Shown piece after piece: positions 58,226-64,000 of a stretch of DNA of 64,000 nt. The DNA is from Gracilimonas sp. (GTDB lineage Bacteria > Bacteroidota > Rhodothermia > Balneolales > Balneolaceae): positions 186,001 through 250,000 of the forward strand of contig JAKURD010000002.1 in the NCBI GenBank assembly GCA_022450045.1, read 5' to 3'. The notes below the pieces were generated by a model. The model saw only the letters and a list, made by a program, of their open reading frames with translations, did no database searches and was not told where the DNA came from. A program made the position numbers and the translations under genes. Each line of letters starts with the position of its first letter. Within the stretch, counting starts at the first letter, position 1.

Positions 58226-59611
58226 ATGACAGCACGAATTTTCTTTATTACTGTTTCCTTTGTTTATCTTTTTAATACGTCCGTATTTGCACAGGATACA
58301 CTGAGTATTGACTTTGACAGCTTTCTGGCAAAAGCACTTGAGAACTCCGGACAAATAGATTATCAGCGTCAGGACATAGAGCTGGCTGAGAACAGGGTAG
58401 ATCAGGCGAAAGCCCAGCGTTATTTACCAAACGCAAGTTTTGACAGTCAACATGGTTTGGTTCCCGGTATTAAAAGTAATGATCCCAACCTGCCGGAAGA
58501 TGAATATTACCTGGACCCAAATCTTATTAATGATTGGGATAACTGGGCAATATTTACCCGCTTACAGATTACTGTAGCTCAACCACTTTTTACCTGGGGG
58601 GCAATTAATAAAGCAGTAGAAGCAGCAAAATTAGGAGCAGAAGCTGCTGAATACGAATTGGATGCAACACAATCAGAATTGGAATTACGATTGTTCGACC
58701 TTTATTTCAGTTATGTACTAGCTTTGGAAATAGAAAGGTTATTAGAAGAAGCGCAAGACAAAGTAAATCAGATTGAGCGACAGCTTAATGAAATGCAGGA
58801 AGAAGGAGACTCTGATCTTGATGATTCTGAAGTTTTTAAATTCGAGATCTTTAAGTCAGAATTTGAGATCCAGAAAGCAGAAGTATTTGAGAATATGGCT
58901 TTTGTTCGGGATACATGGAATTATGTACTGAGAAATGACAAAAATGAGATCTACGAGCCTACAGTACAGTTCCTTGATCCTGTTGCTGCTAATATTGAAA
59001 GCAGGCAATTTTATCAAAATGCTGCATTTAGCAATCGTCCCGAGTTAAAAGCACTGGAAATAGGGCGTGAAGCTACCGAAACCTTCATATCTTCCCTTAA
59101 AAAGCAGAAACTACCCGGCTTATATCTCGCAGGGTACTTCAATTTCGCAAACACCCCGAACCGGCCAAGGCAATCGAACCCCTTTATTCGGAACACTACC
59201 AATTATTTAAGTGGTGGATTTGGATTTACTATAAGACAGGATCTGAATTTCTTTTCTATTAAAGCCTCTCTGGAACGTTCACAGATTGAACTGAACAAAG
59301 TTACCTATGCAAAGGATGCAGCTCAAGACGGTATTTTGCTGGAGGTAAATAACAATTATAGGTTGGCATCCTTAGCTGATGTAAAAGTAAACCAAACTGA
59401 TAACGCTCTCGTAACTTCCAAGCGATGGTTAAGGCAGGAACAATTGGATTATGATTTTGGGATGGGTGATGCCAAAGATCTCATTGACGCCATGCGGAAA
59501 GAGCTTGAACTTAAACTTCAGCTTAAGCAGTACATTTTTGAATACAATTCCTCACTCGCCAAATTGAATAAATCGGCAGGTATTCCGTTAACAACACTGG
59601 TCACAAATTGA
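58226..59611 (+). CDS. TolC family outer membrane efflux protein
   Basis: 461 residues from ATG 58226, giving a clean signal peptide (ending NTSVFAQ); a GTG at 58193 is also in frame. Two repeats of coiled-coil helices with beta segments follow (LAENRVDQAKAQRYLPNASF; LLEVNNNYRLASLADVKVNQTDNAL). It should form a trimeric outer membrane exit duct. No inner-membrane pump is nearby. It precedes mlaC by 10 bp. Confidence 0.88.
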   Translation: MTARIFFITVSFVYLFNTSVFAQDTLSIDFDSFLAKALENSGQIDYQRQDIELAENRVDQAKAQRYLPNASFDSQHGLVPGIKSNDPNLPEDEYYLDPNLINDWDNWAIFTRLQITVAQPLFTWGAINKAVEAAKLGAEAAEYELDATQSELELRLFDLYFSYVLALEIERLLEEAQDKVNQIERQLNEMQEEGDSDLDDSEVFKFEIFKSEFEIQKAEVFENMAFVRDTWNYVLRNDKNEIYEPTVQFLDPVAANIESRQFYQNAAFSNRPELKALEIGREATETFISSLKKQKLPGLYLAGYFNFANTPNRPRQSNPFIRNTTNYLSGGFGFTIRQDLNFFSIKASLERSQIELNKVTYAKDAAQDGILLEVNNNYRLASLADVKVNQTDNALVTSKRWLRQEQLDYDFGMGDAKDLIDAMRKELELKLQLKQYIFEYNSSLAKLNKSAGIPLTTLVTN

Positions 59612-59621
59612 TTATATAAAT

Positions 59622-60221
59622 ATGATGAAATTTTTAGAGACAACCGTTACTATATTTTTACTCAGCCTGCTTTTCGTAAACAGTGCTACAGCACAGAATT
59701 CGAGTGATGAGATCAGAAGTATGCTCGAAGAAAGAGACGAAGAGATCAAAGAGCTTTTAGGGCCTGAAGGAACAGAATATACCGATGCCCAACGGGCAGA
59801 ACTCAAGGAGATCATTAATGGGGTGATAGACTTTGAGGCTATGGCAAGAGAAGCTCTTGACGATACCTTCAATACAATTTCTGAGGAAGAATGGAATGAA
59901 TTTGTTGATCTTTTCTCAACAATAGTAAGAGATCAGTCGTTAAATAAACTTGATATATACCGTGCTAAAGTCACGTACAACTCCATCGAAGCTGATGGAA
60001 ATGAAGCCCGTGTAGAAACCCTTGCCGAGCTTGATAACGTGCGGACTCCCGTGAATTACGAAATGGAGTTTAAAAATGGCGAATGGGTGATCACCGATAT
60101 GGAAATAGACGATGTTTCTACGGCAAGTTCCTACCATCGGCAATTCCAGCGTATCATCAATCAGAAAGGGTTTGACTCGCTGATGAACAGTCTCCGAAAA
60201 AGGGCTGAAAGAGCAGAGTGA
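59622..60221 (+). CDS. MlaC-like phospholipid-binding protein
   Basis: 199 residues with a signal peptide (ending ATAQN). MlaC/Ttg2D domain: VIDFEAMAREALDDTFNTI, EEWNEFVDLFSTIVRDQ and the GEWVITDMEIDDVSTASSYHRQFQRII end. It ferries lipid between membranes. The rest of the Mla system (MlaEFD) is not in this window. It overlaps the next gene's GTG start. Confidence 0.85.
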   Translation: MMKFLETTVTIFLLSLLFVNSATAQNSSDEIRSMLEERDEEIKELLGPEGTEYTDAQRAELKEIINGVIDFEAMAREALDDTFNTISEEEWNEFVDLFSTIVRDQSLNKLDIYRAKVTYNSIEADGNEARVETLAELDNVRTPVNYEMEFKNGEWVITDMEIDDVSTASSYHRQFQRIINQKGFDSLMNSLRKRAERAE

Positions 60222-61090
60222 GTCCACGAATTTCAGTTATTGTAAGGTCTTATAATCGAATAAAAGCTTTATGCGAATTATTGGAGGTATTACTCGATCA
60301 AGACTTTGATTCGTATGAGATCATTGCGATCGAACAATCTATCGAGTACGAAGCTTCAGATTATGCACTTCTCGAGAAATTAGCAGAAGATAACAAGATC
60401 AAGCTTTTCAAATACCCGCCACTTGGTGGACCTAAAGCCCGCAATAAAGGCGTTGAACATGCAGAAGGAGAGATACTGATCTTTGTGGATGATGATGATC
60501 TTCCGTTTTCATCTGAATGGATCAGTAAACATGAGAGGGCATATCAGGACGAGAAACTGGTGGGGTTTACCGGAAGGCATATAGGGAGGGATAAAGACTG
60601 TCCCTATTTATCATTTATGAGATGGTTCATAAGAAAAACCTGTATGTCTTATAGTTTTTTAGGCACTCCCTACACCTTTGCTCAGTTTGATGAAGATGTA
60701 AGTAATGTTGATTGGCTGCACGGTACAAACTCATCCATAAGAAGAAAATGGGCATTGAAAGCAGGGCTTTGGGACACCTCTGTAAAAAATCAGGATGAAC
60801 ATTCTTTTGCCTTTAAATTAAAACCCTACTTAAAAGATGGTTTTCGGCTCGATTTCAGAAAAGAACCTGCTTTGATAAGAAGGTTTGATATTGAAGGCGG
60901 TATGGGTAAACGGAAGTTTTCGGCTAAAAGAGAATTTCAAAATCAGCACCGGTACATTAAAAACATCCTGTTTAAATATAGACCGGGTTTAAAATTTTTC
61001 TATCCTGTCTTACTCATCTGGGCTTGTATAAAAGTTGGTATGCAATTCACAAAACGGATATTTGAAAATTCATTTATCAAGAGCGCTTAA
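60218..61090 (+). CDS. Family 2 glycosyltransferase
   Basis: 290 residues, GTG start overlapping the MlaC gene stop. GT-A fold: ISVIVRSYNRIKALCELLE, GGPKARNKGVEHAEGEILIFVDDDDLPF (DxD motif), then GTNSSIRRKWALKAGLWD and the acceptor-side DQDEHSFAFKLK. A C-terminal hydrophobic segment may attach it to the membrane. Probably adds a sugar to a surface polysaccharide; substrate unknown. Confidence 0.9.
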   Translation: MSPRISVIVRSYNRIKALCELLEVLLDQDFDSYEIIAIEQSIEYEASDYALLEKLAEDNKIKLFKYPPLGGPKARNKGVEHAEGEILIFVDDDDLPFSSEWISKHERAYQDEKLVGFTGRHIGRDKDCPYLSFMRWFIRKTCMSYSFLGTPYTFAQFDEDVSNVDWLHGTNSSIRRKWALKAGLWDTSVKNQDEHSFAFKLKPYLKDGFRLDFRKEPALIRRFDIEGGMGKRKFSAKREFQNQHRYIKNILFKYRPGLKFFYPVLLIWACIKVGMQFTKRIFENSFIKSA

Positions 61091-61131
61091 TAGCGTTATA
61101 TTAAGCTTTACTTCATAAAATAATTCAAATC

Positions 61132-62712
61132 ATGCGTTCAAAGTTCAGTATTTCTTTTTTGATCTTCGGGGTAGTATTCAGTTTTTGTACTGAGCTTGCC
61201 TATGCCCAAAAGAATCAGGTAATCCATCTTGATAATCATGTGTACACCTACATCAAGAACCTTCAGCAAAGAGGGCATTTTACGGAGCTGAATCCCACTT
61301 CTTTGCCTTATACGCGGGGAGAAATTGATGCCGGACTCATCGACATAAACAAGGGATCACTAAGCCGTACCGAACAGTTTTGGTTCGACCAGATCACCAA
61401 AGAATTTGGAATTAAAGAATTGGGTGAAAACGAGTTCTACCTTTACGGGATGATAGAAGGAGGATTTGACCTGAACAATACGCTGGAGCCAAACGGATTG
61501 AGGCCTCAGGCAGATGATCTGTACTTTCTTCCAAATGGTGCATCAAATTTGTATGGAGAAAAAGGAAATTTTTCTGCCCAGCTTGGACTTCGACATAAGC
61601 TGTTTTACGATCAAGATAAAATAGGTGCGAATGCGTTAAGCCGCTATTACATACGAAGCGAAGATTATTATATTGGATATCAGGGAGATTTTTTAAAGGC
61701 GTATGCAGGTCGATATACGCATCAATGGGGTCCTTATCAGGAAGCATCCACGGTAATTACACCAAACGCCCGGTCTTTTGATAATCTCAACATCAGCGTG
61801 GGAAACAGCTGGTTTGAGGTATCGGGTATTTTCGCGGAGCTGGATAATTTGGGTAAGGACGGAACGTTCAACAGGGCGGGAAAAAATTTAATAAATGGAA
61901 CCAAGCGTTATCTGGCCATTCACCGAATCGATATTAAGGTTAATGACGGACTTCGTTTAGGATATTTTGACGGATTCATTTACTCATCACAGAACTCCGT
62001 GCCTTCTTTGAAGTACATGAGCCCTGTAAATTTCTTTTTCTTTGATCGAAATACCAATCCTGTTAACGATGAGTTCAATGCTTTTTTTGGGGGGATGATC
62101 TGGGGGCAATATCGAAATGTAACGACCAATCTCCAGGTGATGATTGATGATATTGTGATAAAGGGCGGAAGCATAGAGTCCGATATTGAGCCCACCACTT
62201 TTGCGATCACTCATTCCGTAAATGTCTCCGGTGTTACCGATTTTATGGATATTGGCTACGAAGCCGAAGCTGTTTCTTATCAAACCTACAATACTGATCA
62301 GGCTGAAGGGAGATATCTGTTTTTGAAAAGGGGAATAGCGAATCAGTTTACCGATTATGTGTATGGCTCTGTCTATTCAAGAATTCACGCCCACAAGTGG
62401 CTTCCGGGACTTACCCTGACCCCAAGAGTCAGCTACTTAATGCAGGGAGAGCAGGAGATCAATCAGGACTTTGTTGATGAATATCCCAACGGAGATACCA
62501 TCGATGTGATCTTAACGGGAACCGAAGAAAAAACCAGCCGGGTCAGCCTTGATGTACTGTATAATCCCATTCCCGAGTTCTGGGTTGATGCCAGCGTGGG
62601 CTATAATTATACCGAAGATCATCTTCACATTCCGGGAAGAATAACATCCCGAATCACCGGAAATATTGAAGTTGGATTTCGGATAAGCATCGACAGCCAT
62701 ACCTTTAAATAA
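61132..62712 (+). CDS. Wzi-like capsule assembly outer membrane protein
   Basis: 526 residues with a signal peptide (ending AYAQK). N-terminal helical region (NHVYTYIKNLQQRGHF, LPYTRGEIDAGL) as in Wzi, then a beta-barrel with many alternating aromatic strands and an aromatic C-terminus (FRISIDSHTFK). Wzi proteins anchor capsule polysaccharide at the surface. It lies between two glycosyltransferase genes, which supports that role. Confidence 0.82.
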   Translation: MRSKFSISFLIFGVVFSFCTELAYAQKNQVIHLDNHVYTYIKNLQQRGHFTELNPTSLPYTRGEIDAGLIDINKGSLSRTEQFWFDQITKEFGIKELGENEFYLYGMIEGGFDLNNTLEPNGLRPQADDLYFLPNGASNLYGEKGNFSAQLGLRHKLFYDQDKIGANALSRYYIRSEDYYIGYQGDFLKAYAGRYTHQWGPYQEASTVITPNARSFDNLNISVGNSWFEVSGIFAELDNLGKDGTFNRAGKNLINGTKRYLAIHRIDIKVNDGLRLGYFDGFIYSSQNSVPSLKYMSPVNFFFFDRNTNPVNDEFNAFFGGMIWGQYRNVTTNLQVMIDDIVIKGGSIESDIEPTTFAITHSVNVSGVTDFMDIGYEAEAVSYQTYNTDQAEGRYLFLKRGIANQFTDYVYGSVYSRIHAHKWLPGLTLTPRVSYLMQGEQEINQDFVDEYPNGDTIDVILTGTEEKTSRVSLDVLYNPIPEFWVDASVGYNYTEDHLHIPGRITSRITGNIEVGFRISIDSHTFK

Positions 62713-63869
62713 TGAAGATCACTTACATCTCAGATCAGTTTTTACCTTCTTCAAGTGCTGATACCGAGCAGTTTATAAATATGCTCTCTGCCTTAAGCAA
62801 GCAGTCTGATGCCGAATTAATATCGGCTTCCTATAGATCTCAATCTGAAAAACAGCTAAAGGAAATTCAGGATTATTATCTGGTTGATGGAACCTGGAAT
62901 CTGAAATTCATCTCCCATCTTTTTCAAAATATCCGGGGCATCGAGAAGCTTTCATTTGCATTCAGAGCAGCTTTGAAGCTCAGAAATGAGGACACTAATG
63001 TTGTTTATACACGGAACATCCCGATCGTAATCGCTACGTTATTACTAACCGATAAACCGGTGATCTTCGAAACATTCCGGCCATGGCCTAAGCGCAATAT
63101 ACAGTCCAGATGGTTTTTTGAGAACATGGCAAAGCATCCTCGCTTTTTGGGGATCATTCTGCACTCGAAGTTCGCAAAAAATGCATATTTAGAACATGGG
63201 TATTCTGAAGATCAGCTTAAAGTAGAACACAATGCTTTCAGGAGTGAATTTATTGAAGACATAAAAAAGGATAAGGAAGAGCTAAGGAAAGAATTAGGAT
63301 TATCCGACTCAGAACCTATAGTAACGTACACCGGAAGGGTAAACCCAAAGAAAGGCCTTCATTATCTGCTGGATCTGGCAGAATCATTTGCTGAAGCCCA
63401 TTTTGTAATCGTGGGTTCAGAAAGTTACGGAGAGATAGAACGCAGAGCTGAAGACATGACCAATGTTACAGTGATCCTATGGCAGGATAAATCTTCCACT
63501 GCGCGGTATATCAAAGCATCCGATATTCTTTATATTCCAACTTCATTACAGGCGCGGGAAAAGGCAATGAATACGGTACTGCCTATTAAAACCTTTATAT
63601 ATAAAGCAAGCGGAAAAGCTATTCTTGCCCCGGATATAGAAGACCTCAGGGAAGTCTTGGTTCATAATAAAACAGCATATTTGGTTCAACCGGATGACAG
63701 ATCAGCGGCTGAACAAGGACTTAAAGAACTACTCGAAAATGAAGAGCTTAGGGAGAAATTAGGAAAGGAAGCTAAATCCGAAATGAGCTCCCTGACCTGG
63801 GAAAATCGTGCCACAAGAGTGATCGAATTTATTAACCGGAGGTTGAAGAACTCTAACCCCATTAGGTAG
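62712..63869 (+). CDS. Family 4 glycosyltransferase
   Basis: 385 residues. GT-B fold; C-terminal domain begins PIVTYTGRVNPKKGLHYLLDLAESF and continues to ASDILYIPTSLQ, with the conserved ligand Glu in that segment diverged. The N-terminal domain (MKITYISDQFLPSSSADTEQ) is acceptor-side. The start overlaps the Wzi-like stop by 1 bp. It converges with a partial - strand gene, overlapping it by 8 bp. Confidence 0.88.
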   Translation: MKITYISDQFLPSSSADTEQFINMLSALSKQSDAELISASYRSQSEKQLKEIQDYYLVDGTWNLKFISHLFQNIRGIEKLSFAFRAALKLRNEDTNVVYTRNIPIVIATLLLTDKPVIFETFRPWPKRNIQSRWFFENMAKHPRFLGIILHSKFAKNAYLEHGYSEDQLKVEHNAFRSEFIEDIKKDKEELRKELGLSDSEPIVTYTGRVNPKKGLHYLLDLAESFAEAHFVIVGSESYGEIERRAEDMTNVTVILWQDKSSTARYIKASDILYIPTSLQAREKAMNTVLPIKTFIYKASGKAILAPDIEDLREVLVHNKTAYLVQPDDRSAAEQGLKELLENEELREKLGKEAKSEMSSLTWENRATRVIEFINRRLKNSNPIR

Positions 63870-64000
63870 CATTCTTCAACTTTTTTTGTACCCGGCGAAT
63901 ATAATCTCCACCCAATAATGCTCCAAAGATTCCCAGTACAATAGTTGCAAGCACGATCTTTTCAATAAGACCTTCTGAGAACCAGGGGACAAAAAACAGG
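63862..64000 (-). CDS. C-terminal part of a membrane protein (truncated by window)
   Basis: The reverse strand reads VPWFSEGLIEKIVLATIVL, GIFGALLGGDYIRRV and QKKLKNAT to a TAA at 63862-63864. It holds a transmembrane helix followed by a short basic tail. The rest lies beyond the window. Its family cannot be named; position suggests a polysaccharide-related gene. Confidence 0.6.
   Translation of the reverse strand, partial: LFFVPWFSEGLIEKIVLATIVLGIFGALLGGDYIRRVQKKLKNAT

Overview
The window looks like chromosome from a member of the Balneolota/Bacteroidota-related lineage (Balneola or Gracilimonas type). This is an inference from gene content: a type IX secretion plug-domain protein (DUF5103), an atp operon that stops at gamma with no beta or epsilon genes, a CcmC-D-E-F cytochrome c maturation set with a CxxxY-type CcmE, tricorn-like S41 and DPP IV-like S9 peptidases with signal peptides, and few recognisable Shine-Dalgarno sequences. 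No prophage, autonomous insertion sequence, CRISPR array or rRNA operon was found.

Layout. 1-4.1 kb is accessory: a CPBP protease, a methyltransferase, about 700 bp of palindrome-rich non-coding DNA, a frameshifted gene, a small lipoprotein and a repeat element with 147-bp tandem units. 4.1-13.6 kb holds metabolic and transport genes: APC permease, amidohydrolase, Spx/ArsC-like protein, DUF3108 protein, dUTPase, MFS exporter and S9 peptidase. The amidohydrolase and the MFS gene are each bracketed by their own pair of short direct repeats. 13.7-18.9 kb carries cytochrome c maturation (ccmC, a ccmD-like gene, ccmE, ccmF); ccmB lies apart at 37.5 kb. 19-34 kb runs on the + strand: hydroxyacyl-CoA dehydrogenase, rqcH, aroK, aroB, tamB, rnr and a large protease/propeller/barrel fusion. 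A hypothetical gene at 20 kb is on the - strand. 34-41.8 kb is on the - strand: DUF5103 protein, dapF, holB, ccmB and a tricorn-like peptidase. 42-46.9 kb has a PTS IIA protein, PBP4-type dacB, an NtrC-family regulator, folD and an unknown small gene. 46.9-48.8 kb holds an intact two-helix membrane protein gene and a decayed tandem paralogue. guaB follows. 51-58 kb is an M23 peptidase, a bactofilin and atpZ-I-B-E-F-H-A-G, ending in tRNA-Ser(UGA), which shares its first base with the atpG stop codon. 58.2-64 kb is an envelope cluster: TolC, MlaC, two glycosyltransferases and a Wzi-like barrel.

The most novel structure is a family of short non-autonomous (MITE-like) elements with terminal inverted repeats close to CGTGARTTCGAKATAAG next to TTAA. 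Five copies are seen, at about 3.6, 38.2, 41.9, 48.3 and 50.6 kb. Three carry 147-bp internal units, each with two related 11-bp inverted repeats. The 48.3-kb copy is inserted in a tandem paralogue of the 46.9-kb gene: removing it rejoins the reading frame, and the rejoined protein aligns with the intact neighbour. All family assignments rest on motifs read by eye, with no database search.
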